Positions 37,685 through 45,794 of a stretch of 64,000 bases of DNA are shown one piece after another. How positions within the stretch are numbered: the first letter of the stretch is position 1; every line of letters begins with the position of its first letter. The position numbers and the translations under genes are program-made. This DNA is from Symmachiella dynata (GTDB taxonomy: Bacteria > Planctomycetota > Planctomycetia > Planctomycetales > Planctomycetaceae), in contig NZ_CP036276.1 of assembly GCF_007747995.1 (NCBI RefSeq), forward strand, positions 2,905,001 through 2,969,000, given 5' to 3'. Under the pieces are notes generated by a model. The model made no database searches, had not been told where the DNA came from, and was given only the letters and a program-made list of their open reading frames with translations.

Positions 37685-37710
37685 GCGACGGCGGAGCCGT
37701 CGGTTTGGGA
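37685..37710. repeat. Dispersed palindromic repeat, copy 3 (inverted)
   Basis: Core GACGGCGGAGCCGTC followed by GGTTTGGGA, the reverse complement of the family with one loop change. With copy 2 it could make a roughly 115-nt long stem or two separate hairpins. Confidence 0.8.
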
Positions 37711-37720
37711 TGATGGGGGA

Positions 37721-38653
37721 TTATGATCCAGCGAGGACTTTGTCGATCGTTTCGCGAAGTACACGGGCGGAGTTGGCCAAGCCGGTCCGTTCTTTGGGCC
37801 ACAGATCCAATTCGACATGCCCGAGCACGCCCTCGCGGCCGACGACGGTCGGTACGGAAATACAGACATCACGCAACCCATAGGCTCCGGACTGTAGCGA
37901 GGAGACCGGCAAGATGCGGCGTTGGTCCAGGGCGATGGAGTGCACGACTTCGGTGATTGCCAAGCCGACGGCGAATCCGGCGCCACCCTTTTTCTTGATC
38001 ACTTCCGCTCCGCTGCCCCGCGTCCGTTTCTCGACGTCGCTGACCAGGGAAGGGGAGTAACCGGGCCATTTGTCCAACGGCAGACCGGCGACCTGTGCGG
38101 CGGACCAAATCGGCACCATGCTGTCGCCATGTTCGCCGAAGATCAACGTCGAGACTTGCGTCGCAGGCACGTCCAGCCGATCAGCCAACATGCTCCGCAA
38201 GCGGATGGTATCGAGTTGCGTGCCCAGGCCGATTACTTTTTCCGGCGGCAAGGACAACTCGCGCGTGGTTAAATAGGTGAGCACGTCCACAGGGTTGGAA
38301 ACCACGAAGACAATTGCACCGGGTTTGGTGCCAACGTTGCGCAGGTCGGCCAGAATGTTGCGGAACAGAGCCACGTTGCGATTGATCAAATCGAGTCGGC
38401 TTTCGTCCGGTTTGCGTCGTAATCCGGCGGTGATGATGATCACGTCGGCATCGGCGCTGCCTTCGGGGCCGGCGGCATAGATCTTTTGGTCGGCCGATAC
38501 GCAGCTTCCGTGCAACAGGTCCAAGGCTTGCCCCCCAACCAGGTCGGCGTTGACATCCACCAGAGCAATTTCACGAACGATGCCCCCGCACTGCAACGCG
38601 AATGCCGCACAAGACCCTACCAAACCGCCGCCACCGACAATGCTGACTTTCAT
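37721..38653 (-). CDS. Lactate/malate dehydrogenase-family enzyme of the BMC operon
   Basis: 310 aa from ATG 38653. The Rossmann motif is VSIVGGGGLVGSCAAFALQ, with Asp in ALVDVN suggesting NAD. Family catalytic features are VIIITAGLRRKPDESR (substrate-binding Arg region), VVSNPVDVLTYLT, and the proton-relay His in IFGEHGDSMVPIWS. The active-site loop RRKPDESR resembles malate-type sequences as much as lactate-type ones, so the substrate is unsettled. In the operon it may recycle the NADH made by the aldehyde dehydrogenase. No encapsulation peptide is visible. Confidence 0.85.
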   Translation of the reverse strand: MKVSIVGGGGLVGSCAAFALQCGGIVREIALVDVNADLVGGQALDLLHGSCVSADQKIYAAGPEGSADADVIIITAGLRRKPDESRLDLINRNVALFRNILADLRNVGTKPGAIVFVVSNPVDVLTYLTTRELSLPPEKVIGLGTQLDTIRLRSMLADRLDVPATQVSTLIFGEHGDSMVPIWSAAQVAGLPLDKWPGYSPSLVSDVEKRTRGSGAEVIKKKGGAGFAVGLAITEVVHSIALDQRRILPVSSLQSGAYGLRDVCISVPTVVGREGVLGHVELDLWPKERTGLANSARVLRETIDKVLAGS

Positions 38654-38735
38654 GATGCTATTACTCACAAGTATTTCTTGAAGGGCCGGTTGTTTACGGC
38701 CGGGATGTTTTTCTGGGAGACCTGCGGTCTTGTTG

Positions 38736-38833
38736 GGTGCGGGGTCGGGAGACCCGCGCACAACTTTACAGGGAGACCTTTGCACAACTCGGTGCGGGGT
38801 CTGGAGACCCGCGCACAACTTTACAGGGAGACC
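38736..38833. repeat. Two 43-bp direct repeats between dehydrogenase and aldolase genes
   Basis: 38736-38778 and 38791-38833 are identical apart from one base (GTCGGGAG versus GTCTGGAG), with period 55. A shorter copy, TGGGAGACCTGCGG, lies at 38714-38727 and another tail, GGGAGACCCGCGCAC, at 38826-38840. Each unit contains the inverted pair GGGTC/GACCC. It fills the 199-bp gap in the BMC operon. Confidence 0.85.
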
Positions 38834-38852
38834 CGCGCACTAATTGCTGAGT

Positions 38853-39761
38853 CTATTTCTTGTCGATCGCGGCCATGACTTCGCTGGTGATGGCTTTGAC
38901 TAGGGCTTCGATGTCGCCGCCGTCTGAACCGTTGTGTCCACCGCCGTTTGTTGTGGAACCCGAGTTGCTTTTCAAGTAACCCGGGAAGGCCGGCGGAGGA
39001 TTGAACGCGCGGGTTTCTGGAAGTTTTTCTTCATAACCTTTGCGAAACGCGCTGTTGCCGCACAGGTCGCAATCTTCGGCGTGGAAACGGGGGTCGTCGA
39101 AGCCGAGTTTTTTCTTCAGGTCCAACAGTTCGCGGCTTTCCCGTTCGTCGAGGTAGCTCACTGGGCCGAGTTGTTTAGCGAGCAACAAAATTCGGCAATA
39201 GGCATCGACGATTTCGGTCTTCCAGTACGCCTTCTCCAGGTCGACGTCGAAGCTGACCGTGCCGTGGTTGTTGAGGATGATCGTGTTGGTTCCCTGGCCC
39301 AAAAATGGCAAGACCGTATCCGCGAATTCTTGGCCACCGGGTGTTTCATACGGCGCCATCGGGACTTCGCCCAGAAAGACTTCGATCTCCGGTAGAATAC
39401 ATTGCGGAATCGGCTCACGGGCGACGGCGAAGGCGGTGGCGTGCGGGGGATGGCAGTGCACGACCGATTTGACATCGGGACGGGCTTTCATGATTGCCAG
39501 ATGCAACAGGATTTCGCTGGTCCGTTTGCGGGTCCCGGCAATCTGGTTGCCATCAAGGTCGACCGCACAGATGTCCTCGGGAGTCATGAACCCCTTGCAG
39601 ATCATGGTAGGCGAGCAGAGCACAGCGTTTTCGCCGACGCGGATCGAGATATTGCCATCGTTGGCGGCGGCAAAGCCTTTTTCATAAATCCGTCGCCCAA
39701 TCTCGCAGATTTGCTCTTTGAGTTTGCGGTCGTTGACACCGGAGTTCCATTGGTTTTGCAT
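38853..39761 (-). CDS. Class II (zinc) aldolase with C-terminal encapsulation-type helix
   Basis: 302 aa. Residues ~10-235 are a FucA/RhaD-type class II aldolase: AAANDGNISIRV, the zinc-ligand His residues in VHCHPPHATAF (about 102-107) and in NNHGTVS (about 166), and Glu in LPEIEVFLG. A Gly/Asn/Ser linker (about 265-282) then leads to DIEALVKAITSEVMAAIDKK at 283-302, an amphipathic helix of the kind that recruits cargo to BMC shells. In the family it splits L-fuculose-1-P or L-rhamnulose-1-P into DHAP and L-lactaldehyde. A CxxC (about 231-234) precedes the linker. Confidence 0.9.
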   Translation of the reverse strand: MQNQWNSGVNDRKLKEQICEIGRRIYEKGFAAANDGNISIRVGENAVLCSPTMICKGFMTPEDICAVDLDGNQIAGTRKRTSEILLHLAIMKARPDVKSVVHCHPPHATAFAVAREPIPQCILPEIEVFLGEVPMAPYETPGGQEFADTVLPFLGQGTNTIILNNHGTVSFDVDLEKAYWKTEIVDAYCRILLLAKQLGPVSYLDERESRELLDLKKKLGFDDPRFHAEDCDLCGNSAFRKGYEEKLPETRAFNPPPAFPGYLKSNSGSTTNGGGHNGSDGGDIEALVKAITSEVMAAIDKK

Positions 39762-39830
39762 GGTGGGTATTTCCTATCGGATGTTGGTTATCGATTGTTT
39801 TCAGGTGTCATGCCAAGCATGACCTACGGG

Positions 39831-40109
39831 TTAGATATTGATCGTGTCTAAGATGGCAGTGTTATAGGCGTCGATCGGTTTGTCGCCGGGGTGGAACGGT
39901 GCGGCGGCTTCGGCTCCTTCGCTGACGGCGATGCGGCTTCCCTCAGCGGCACCGCGTTCATCGAAGACCACAAACGGTTCGCCGCGGCCCGCTTTGTCGC
40001 CGCGAATCCCTTCCAACGACAGCGATGTCGCCACCAACCACGTGGCGCCGGTGAGTTCGGGGTGACATTTCGACAAGGTCACTTTGCCGATCACATCCGC
40101 AATTCGCAT
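39831..40109 (-). CDS. BMC-P (EutN/CcmL) shell pentamer protein, third copy
   Basis: 92 aa from ATG 40109 (MRIADVIGKVTLSKCHPELTG); a frame extension to 40184 lies inside an intergenic hairpin and is not believed. The start of the domain (IGKVTLSKCHPELTGATWLVA) and the FVVFDERGAAEGSRIAVSEG segment are typical. Pentamers cap the vertices of the BMC shell. It sits between the RpiB-like gene and the aldolase. Confidence 0.88.
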   Translation of the reverse strand: MRIADVIGKVTLSKCHPELTGATWLVATSLSLEGIRGDKAGRGEPFVVFDERGAAEGSRIAVSEGAEAAAPFHPGDKPIDAYNTAILDTINI

Positions 40110-40140
40110 GGCTGGTTCCTCAATGGTTTTGTGATTTCGT

Positions 40141-40216
40141 GTAGGACTGGTTCCCGCCTGTCGTCGTAAAACATCGACGATCAACGATGCCGGCGGCAGG
40201 CGGGAGCCTACCCTAC
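40141..40216. repeat. Inverted repeat in the BMC operon
   Basis: Left arm 40141-40160 (contains CCCGCCTG) and right arm 40197-40216 (contains CAGGCGGG) pair over about 15 of 20 positions, and the loop holds TCGTCG/CGACGA. It lies between the RpiB-like gene and the following BMC-P gene. Confidence 0.7.
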
Positions 40217-40238
40217 GTGTTGCTGCTTTGAATACGGG

Positions 40239-40913
40239 TTACCACAGGCGGCTGGTTGTTTCCCAATTTGCCGGTGGTTGCGGATTTTGTTTGCTAAAAC
40301 GTTGTAACAGTGTCTTCATTGCGAACATGCCGATGTTGGCAGGATCGAGGGCGATCACATTGGCCCCCATTTCATTCATGGCTGTGGCGACATCTTCGCT
40401 GTGGTTGACAACGGTGGCCCGGATTTTGGGAGAGCGATTCGCTAAACAAGCTGCTAAACGAGGCTGCCCGCTGACGATCGCCACACCGGCGTATTCTCCA
40501 CGACTCACCGCCGAAACGGCCAACCGTGCTGCGCTGGCCGGACTTTCCAGCAAGTCTAGCTTCCAATCGCTGCCCAGTTGTTCCATGGCACGCATCACTT
40601 GGGGACCGGCGGTGACCACAGCCGCTAAAAACGTTGCGGACGTCACAGTCGAAGCTGTCGTCACACGTGTCCAGGTTAAGCCTTGCTCACGAATCAGGTC
40701 CCGCGCCGAGGGAGTCAGGATCGCTTTTTCAGAGATTTGAAACCGCCGGTCGCCGTTGATTTGTTCCTTGAGCAGATCCGCCGTGATGATCGATTCCGAC
40801 AGATAGGTCACACGTGCCGCCGTCTCGGCAGGACGCATTTCGATCGGGGCCGCTAGGTGTTTTTTCACCACCGCAGCAACAATCTGTTCGAGAGTCTGTT
40901 GGTCCGTATGCAT
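40239..40913 (-). CDS. RpiB-like protein of the BMC operon, probably encapsulated
   Basis: 224 aa. ATG 40913 overlaps the TGA of the BMC-P gene by one base, so translation is coupled. Residues ~1-22 (MHTDQQTLEQIVAAVVKKHL) form an amphipathic helix like known encapsulation peptides. A middle block has AILTPSARDLIREQGL. Residues ~122-205 follow the RpiB/LacA pattern (AVSRGEYAGVAIVSGQPRLA; KIRATVVNHSEDVATAMNEM; GANVIALDPANIG). Where RpiB has the catalytic Cys and CGTGIG anion loop this protein has VSGQPRLA, so isomerase activity is doubtful. The function within the compartment is unknown. Confidence 0.65.
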   Translation of the reverse strand: MHTDQQTLEQIVAAVVKKHLAAPIEMRPAETAARVTYLSESIITADLLKEQINGDRRFQISEKAILTPSARDLIREQGLTWTRVTTASTVTSATFLAAVVTAGPQVMRAMEQLGSDWKLDLLESPASAARLAVSAVSRGEYAGVAIVSGQPRLAACLANRSPKIRATVVNHSEDVATAMNEMGANVIALDPANIGMFAMKTLLQRFSKQNPQPPANWETTSRLW

Positions 40914-41167
40914 CAGTCCGGAAGTCCAATCACCGCCCAGCGGACTGGGCATGTTTCATATCCGACGAGATCACGAATGGACTTTCCATCGCTACTCAAA
41001 ATCACTTGATCGCCTCGCCCGCTTCCCAGTGGGTCAATCGCTAGTTGCGGTTCCCCATCCGGTCCGCCGGCGGCGTCCAACATTTGGACGACAGCCAGTC
41101 GCCAACCCGCCAGTGATTCATGTTTGACCGTGGCAGTGGCAGTGCCCACGACTTGTGCCAGGTTCAT
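40913..41167 (-). CDS. BMC-P (EutN/CcmL) shell pentamer protein, second copy
   Basis: 84 aa, short for the family but complete: MNLAQVVGTATATVKHESLAGWRLAVVQ, then a DPLGSGRGDQVILSSDG segment and a C-terminal AVIGLPD strand. Its stop overlaps the start of the RpiB-like gene, which suggests the two are made in fixed ratio. As a vertex protein it would close the shell. Confidence 0.88.
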   Translation of the reverse strand: MNLAQVVGTATATVKHESLAGWRLAVVQMLDAAGGPDGEPQLAIDPLGSGRGDQVILSSDGKSIRDLVGYETCPVRWAVIGLPD

Positions 41168-41196
41168 CTGTTGTTCATCCGCGGCAAAAACTTGTT

Positions 41197-41222
41197 TCCC
41201 AAACCGACGGCTTCGCCGTCGT
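41197..41222. repeat. Dispersed palindromic repeat, copy 4
   Basis: Core GACGGCTTCGCCGTC preceded by TCCCAAACC, as in copy 1. It lies in the 75-bp gap between the aldehyde dehydrogenase and BMC-P genes. Confidence 0.8.
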
Positions 41223-41242
41223 ACTCTGCGACCCCATCACCA

Positions 41243-42664
41243 TTAAATAATCCGCAAGTCATCGACCAACGCACAGCGGCGTTGGCGTGTGAATGTCAAC
41301 GGGCTGGTCACCCCTTCGCCGGTCGGCGTGGCGATGCTGAATGACAAGTAGCCTTCGCCTCCCAGTCCCAATCCTGCGGAACTCGGCCCGTTTTTAACGA
41401 ACAATGTTGTGTCCATTTCCCGGCCCATCGTGGTCATATTCCGCACGTCACGGGTATGAATGATGCTCGTGTGCCGAAAGTTGTGTTCGTATTCTTTGGC
41501 CAGTTCAATCCCGTGCATCGCATTGCGGCACCGCACAAATGGGACAAAGGGCATCATCTGTTCTTCGGGGACGAAAGGATTGCTTTCATCGGTTTCGCCG
41601 TACAACAGATCCGTTCCAGCCGGAACCTGAACGCCAATCAACTCGGCCAAGACCGACGCATCTTTGCCGACCAGATCGCGGTTGAGCGTGTGGTGATCCG
41701 AGCCGTCTTTGGGCGGATCAAAGGCCAGTTTCGTCAGTTGGTCGATCTGTTGGCAGTTCAATTGATACCCGCCGTGACGCGGCATGGCGGAGAGGAGTTC
41801 GTCAAAGATCGATTCCACGGCGAAGACTTCTTTTTCACCGATGCACAGCAGATTGTTGTCAAAGGCTCCGCCGGTGATGATCGAGCGGGCGGCGTTGTCG
41901 ATGTCGGCCGTTTCGTCGACGACGACGGGCGGATTCCCCGGTCCGGCCACAATTGCTCGCTTGCTACTGGCCATCGCGGCGCGGGCTACGAATGGTCCAC
42001 CGGTTACGCAGATGAGTCGTACGCCGCGATGCGCGAAGATTTCGTTGGCGGTTTCGATCGTCGGGTTCTCGATGATCGTGACCAGATTCTCTAAACCGGT
42101 CGCTTCATAAATTGCCCGATTGATCCGCCGCGCCCCTTCGCAGGCAATCAGCCGTCCCGCGGGATGCGGATTGCAGACCAACGTATTGCCGCCGGCGATC
42201 ATCGAAATCGCATTGCTGGCCAGCGTCGGCAGCGAGTGTGTGACGGGGGTGATCTTGCCGATCACGCCAAACGGGGCATATTCGGTGACGGTCAACCCGT
42301 GATCGCCGCTGAGGGCGTCGCACTTGAGAAACTCGACGCCCGGCACGAGTTCGATAATTTGTAGCTTTTGAATCTTGTGATCCAACCGGCCGATCCCGGT
42401 TTCTTCAAGTTCCAATCGCCCCAATTCTTCCGCTTGGGCCGTGCAAAGTTGCTTGATGCACTGCACGATTTTAACACGATCGGACACCGGTCGCTGGCTG
42501 AGCGCTTTGAAACCATCGCCCGCAGCGGCGACGGCATCGTCGACGGTTTGGAAGACGCCCCAATCGCCATTGCGATGCGTTCCGTTCGTAGTCCGCCCGC
42601 CGTTTCCGAGTTGGGCCAGGACTTCTTGCACGACTTGCCGGATTGCTTGTTCGGTGGCTTGCAT
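41243..42664 (-). CDS. CoA-acylating aldehyde dehydrogenase (PduP/EutE-like)
   Basis: 473 aa. The first 20 residues ([20 protein letters not shown]) form an amphipathic encapsulation helix, followed by a Gly/Asn/Thr linker. The catalytic part has [49 protein letters not shown] and the active-site Cys in [11 protein letters not shown]. The family oxidises an aldehyde to acyl-CoA with NAD+; here lactaldehyde to lactyl-CoA is inferred from the aldolase and PduL. Toxic aldehyde handling explains its location inside the shell. Upstream by 80 bp is the membrane-protein gene. Confidence 0.93.
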   Translation of the reverse strand: MQATEQAIRQVVQEVLAQLGNGGRTTNGTHRNGDWGVFQTVDDAVAAAGDGFKALSQRPVSDRVKIVQCIKQLCTAQAEELGRLELEETGIGRLDHKIQKLQIIELVPGVEFLKCDALSGDHGLTVTEYAPFGVIGKITPVTHSLPTLASNAISMIAGGNTLVCNPHPAGRLIACEGARRINRAIYEATGLENLVTIIENPTIETANEIFAHRGVRLICVTGGPFVARAAMASSKRAIVAGPGNPPVVVDETADIDNAARSIITGGAFDNNLLCIGEKEVFAVESIFDELLSAMPRHGGYQLNCQQIDQLTKLAFDPPKDGSDHHTLNRDLVGKDASVLAELIGVQVPAGTDLLYGETDESNPFVPEEQMMPFVPFVRCRNAMHGIELAKEYEHNFRHTSIIHTRDVRNMTTMGREMDTTLFVKNGPSSAGLGLGGEGYLSFSIATPTGEGVTSPLTFTRQRRCALVDDLRII

Positions 42665-42744
42665 GATTGGAATTCTCTTTAGAAGTTAGCTTTATGATTC
42701 AGTGACTTATCAGCCAGGCGGCTGCCTAGCCGATCTTTGGGCTC

Positions 42745-43287
42745 TTAAAATCTCCGCATTTGTTCGATGGCGACGATTTCGCCTTCAACCCAGTTTTGAA
42801 TGCGTGATGCGGTTGGAATTGATGTCAATAACAGCAGGATAAAGGCGCCACCAATCACCAAATTGACAGGATGGCCTTCTGTGAAGTAGGCAAATAAATT
42901 CAGGAATATCGCGCCTTCCAAAATGGCGGCTGCGATAATCGAACTGTATTGGTAAACGCCATACAACTGTTGAAACACGACAGAGTCGGATTCGGATTGG
43001 TCGTCAGCGAATGGCTCCAGTGGTCCCTCAGGAAATAAATCGGCGATCCGCGTCCTTTGTTTCGAAGCCAGAAAGTTTGGGGCAAAAATCCAAGCGACAA
43101 ACATCGCTGCTGCATCCACGACAGCAATTATCGAAAGAACACCCAACTCCTGTTGTTGGTTCACACCGGCCACCAGCAAATACGCCAGAAACCCGCTTGG
43201 AACAATCGCGAGATTGACGTAAATGATCTGCAACGTGCGAGCGGCCTGCGCTGCTGACCGAACGAGTTGTGGTGATTGCGATGCCAT
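42745..43287 (-). CDS. Unexpected multi-pass membrane protein inside the BMC operon
   Basis: 180 aa with about four membrane helices: ~20-42 (TLQIIYVNLAIVPSGFLAYLL), ~50-70 (LGVLSIIAVVDAAAMFVAWIF), ~112-132 (SSIIAAAILEGAIFLNLFAYF) and ~140-160 (LVIGGAFILLLLTSI). A charged loop sits between the pairs. The start is 13 bp after the BMC-P stop, so it belongs to the operon. I recognise no family and know no BMC component like it. It may be a transporter subunit, a membrane tether, or an unrelated planctomycetal gene carried along. Confidence 0.7.
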   Translation of the reverse strand: MASQSPQLVRSAAQAARTLQIIYVNLAIVPSGFLAYLLVAGVNQQQELGVLSIIAVVDAAAMFVAWIFAPNFLASKQRTRIADLFPEGPLEPFADDQSESDSVVFQQLYGVYQYSSIIAAAILEGAIFLNLFAYFTEGHPVNLVIGGAFILLLLTSIPTASRIQNWVEGEIVAIEQMRRF

Positions 43288-43300
43288 TCGTTCGCTTCTG

Positions 43301-43612
43301 CTAGTTTCCTGCCTTGAACACCGACTTGGATTTCACATGCACCTGATCCACGATGCCGATGATTGCCGCGTCGATGGGGAGTGTTTTGGTTTGCGGGGTG
43401 AAACGGGCGCTGGAACCTTGTACGCAGAGCACCACTTCGCCTTCGCCGGCTCCCACTGTGTCGACCACGACAAACGTGCGGCCGGTTGGTTTGAGGGAGC
43501 TTTGATCCTTTTCGTCGACACGCAACGGCTCGACGATCAGCAGCTTTTGGCCGACCATTTCAGCGACCTTCTGCGTCGAAACCACGCTGCCGGTAATGCG
43601 TGCCAAAAACAT
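43301..43612 (-). CDS. BMC-P (EutN/CcmL) shell pentamer protein, first copy
   Basis: 103 aa, the most canonical of the three: MFLARITGSVVSTQKVAEMVGQ, then LLIVEPL, FVVVDTVGAGEGEVVLCVQG and AAIIGIVDQVHV. AAGGA precedes the ATG. It caps shell vertices. A GC-rich palindrome (core CCGGCGAAGCCGAGG) lies between it and ackA. Confidence 0.93.
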   Translation of the reverse strand: MFLARITGSVVSTQKVAEMVGQKLLIVEPLRVDEKDQSSLKPTGRTFVVVDTVGAGEGEVVLCVQGSSARFTPQTKTLPIDAAIIGIVDQVHVKSKSVFKAGN

Positions 43613-43689
43613 GGCGTGTCCTTGTTGTGTTTGTTTACCGTTTTGTCAGTTACCCCCCGGCGAAGCCGAGGGCTGAGAGAAAATGTTAA

Positions 43690-44871
43690 TTAGGAAATCG
43701 CTTTGGCCGCTTGGCGGGCGACGATGATTTCTTCGTTGGTCTGCAGTACCCAAACCTCCGTCGCACTGCCGGCTGTTGAGATCTTTGTTTCTCCGTCCAC
43801 CTGTTGATTCAATTCCGTATCCAACTCAATTCCGGCCCAGGCCATGTTGTCGCAGACCTGTTGGCGAATCAGTTGGCTGTTTTCACCGATGCCGCCGGTA
43901 AAGACGATCGCATCGGCTCCGCCGAGTACCGCCAAATAGGCACCGACGTATTGGCGAATCGCAGCGACGAAGACGTCGAGCGCCAATTGCGCTCCTGCAT
44001 GCCCTTCGGCAGCTGCTTCCTCCAAGTCCCGCACATCTCCGCTCAAGCCACTCACGCCCAACAAGCCGCTCTTGTTGGCCAAATCCTCTAACAACTCTGC
44101 TAAACTTTTTCCCGTCGCTCGCATCAACACCGGCAAAGCAAAGGGATCGAAATCGCCAACCCGATTGTTGTGTGGCAAGCCCGATTGCGGACTCATGCCC
44201 AAACTGTTGGCCAACGAGACGCCGTCCTTGGCTGCACAGAGCGAATTGCTGCCGCCCAAGTGGCAGGAGATGACCCGCAGGTCGTCCCGGCCCAGGATTT
44301 CAGCAATCCGCGTGGTGATGTAACGATGGCTGGCACCGTGAAATCCCCATCGTTGAACTTGGTAATCTGTTCGCCAAGCCGCTGGAACCGCATAGCTGCG
44401 ATTGGCCAGCGGAATCGTATCGTGGAAGCCTGTTTCCAATGCCGCCACGAGCGGAATTTCCGGACATGCCTCGCGCAATTGCCGCATGGCTTTGACATAC
44501 GGGGGATTGTGCGCGGGTGCGATATCCGACAACTCCTCCATTGCCGCTAACAACTCCTCATTCACAACACGGACACCGCTTAGCCGGCCAGCGAAAACCG
44601 TCTTAAACCCAATGACCGCCACTTCACTCACCGCGCCTAAGCAACCATGCTCCGCGTCGGTCAACTGCTCTAAGCAGATTTTGACCGCTGCGGCGTGATC
44701 CGGAATGTGCCGCGTGGCGGTGTCGGAGTAATCTCCGATTTCCACTTGGCACGAACTCTCCGCCGAACCGATCCGATCAATCCCGCCCCGCGCAAGTTGC
44801 ACATCGGACGACAAGTCAAACAACCGGTACTTAAAACTCGTAGAGCCGAGATTGGCGACGAGGACTTTCAT
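43690..44871 (-). CDS. ackA: Acetate kinase-family enzyme (acyl-phosphate to ATP step)
   Basis: 393 aa, full length. Family motifs are [16 protein letters not shown] at the N-terminus, [59 protein letters not shown] and the C-terminal [14 protein letters not shown]. The enzyme makes ATP from an acyl-phosphate. In this operon it should convert lactyl-phosphate from PduL to lactate. No encapsulation peptide is visible, so it may act outside the shell. A degenerate CTGGCCAC-type repeat lies in the 164-bp gap upstream. Confidence 0.93.
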   Translation of the reverse strand: MKVLVANLGSTSFKYRLFDLSSDVQLARGGIDRIGSAESSCQVEIGDYSDTATRHIPDHAAAVKICLEQLTDAEHGCLGAVSEVAVIGFKTVFAGRLSGVRVVNEELLAAMEELSDIAPAHNPPYVKAMRQLREACPEIPLVAALETGFHDTIPLANRSYAVPAAWRTDYQVQRWGFHGASHRYITTRIAEILGRDDLRVISCHLGGSNSLCAAKDGVSLANSLGMSPQSGLPHNNRVGDFDPFALPVLMRATGKSLAELLEDLANKSGLLGVSGLSGDVRDLEEAAAEGHAGAQLALDVFVAAIRQYVGAYLAVLGGADAIVFTGGIGENSQLIRQQVCDNMAWAGIELDTELNQQVDGETKISTAGSATEVWVLQTNEEIIVARQAAKAIS

Positions 44872-45035
44872 GGACTCGAATCCGTTCGTTTTGGTTAGTG
44901 GCTAGTGGTCAGAGGTTATGATCGGCAGCGACGGATGGCTTGAACCATCGCGACGCAAGTCACGTCAAATGGTAAACAAGGTATCGCTAGCGAAACTGGC
45001 CACTGGCCACCGGCCACTGACCACTCGCGCCAGCC

Positions 45036-45305
45036 TTAGACGAACATTTTCATGACGGCTGCTTCGGGGCGGGCGATGACGTGGGCGCTGACGAGTTCTC
45101 CCGAGCGTCCTGCGACATCGGCACCGGCGTCCACAGCGGCCCGCACGGAACCCACGTCACCTTGGACGACGGTCGTAATGTAGGCACCACCGATTTGAAT
45201 TTGCTTGACCAACGTCACGTTGGCCGCCTTGAGCATGGCATCCGTTGCCTCAATTTGGGCCACCAGTCCCTTGGTTTCGATCAACCCGATTGCTTCTCCA
45301 CTCAT
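45036..45305 (-). CDS. BMC-H shell hexamer protein, second copy
   Basis: 89 aa from ATG 45305 (MSGEAIGLIETKG); an in-frame TTG at 45326 is possible. The BMC fold is clear: AIGLIETKGLVAQIEATDAML, AANVTLVKQIQIGGAYITTVVQGDVGSVRAAVDAG and a C-terminal VSAHVIARPE. The pore-loop sequence QIGGA differs from the KVGSG of its neighbour, so the two hexamers should have different pores. No BMC-T trimer gene is present in the locus. Confidence 0.95.
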   Translation of the reverse strand: MSGEAIGLIETKGLVAQIEATDAMLKAANVTLVKQIQIGGAYITTVVQGDVGSVRAAVDAGADVAGRSGELVSAHVIARPEAAVMKMFV

Positions 45306-45375
45306 GGTCTTCACTTGTCCTAACAAAATTTTGTGATTGAATCCGCCGCATCATGCATAGATGCCGAGGCGGAGA

Positions 45376-45669
45376 TTATTTGGTTGCTTTAGCTGAAGGG
45401 AGAATTCCCGTCAGTTCTTCGTGCGGTCGCGGAATGACTTGCACGCTGACGACTTCACCGATTTTGCTGGCAGCACTGGCACCGGCATCGACGGCGGCTT
45501 TGACCGCGGCCACATCGCCAACGGCGAACACCGTCACCAAACCACTCCCGACTTTTTCCCAGCCCGCCAACTCAACGTTGGCCGCTTTGAGCATCGCATC
45601 CGATGCCTCGATCAGGGCGATCAACCCCCGCGTTTCGATCATGCCTAAGGCTTCCATCGCTTTCGCCAT
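45376..45669 (-). CDS. BMC-H shell hexamer protein, first copy
   Basis: 97 aa from ATG 45669 ([15 protein letters not shown]), chosen because GAGGAG lies 9 nt upstream; the frame opens 15 codons earlier. The domain shows [45 protein letters not shown] and [19 protein letters not shown] is the usual pore element. The short tail after PRPHEEL varies in the family. It probably forms most of the shell facets. Confidence 0.95.
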   Translation of the reverse strand: MAKAMEALGMIETRGLIALIEASDAMLKAANVELAGWEKVGSGLVTVFAVGDVAAVKAAVDAGASAASKIGEVVSVQVIPRPHEELTGILPSAKATK

Positions 45670-45794
45670 CTCTTTCATCTCCTCGTGTTGTGAGACTAAG
45701 TGCTGCGGATCCAATGATCCGCGGTTTGAAAAACAATTAAAAACATCCGCTTCAGTGTCTGTATTGGGGAGCGAATTTCATCGCCATGTTCTCA

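Noticed and set aside
38736-38833. CRISPR-like direct repeats
   Set aside because: Only two long units with 12 bp between them; better explained as a duplicated intergenic element.
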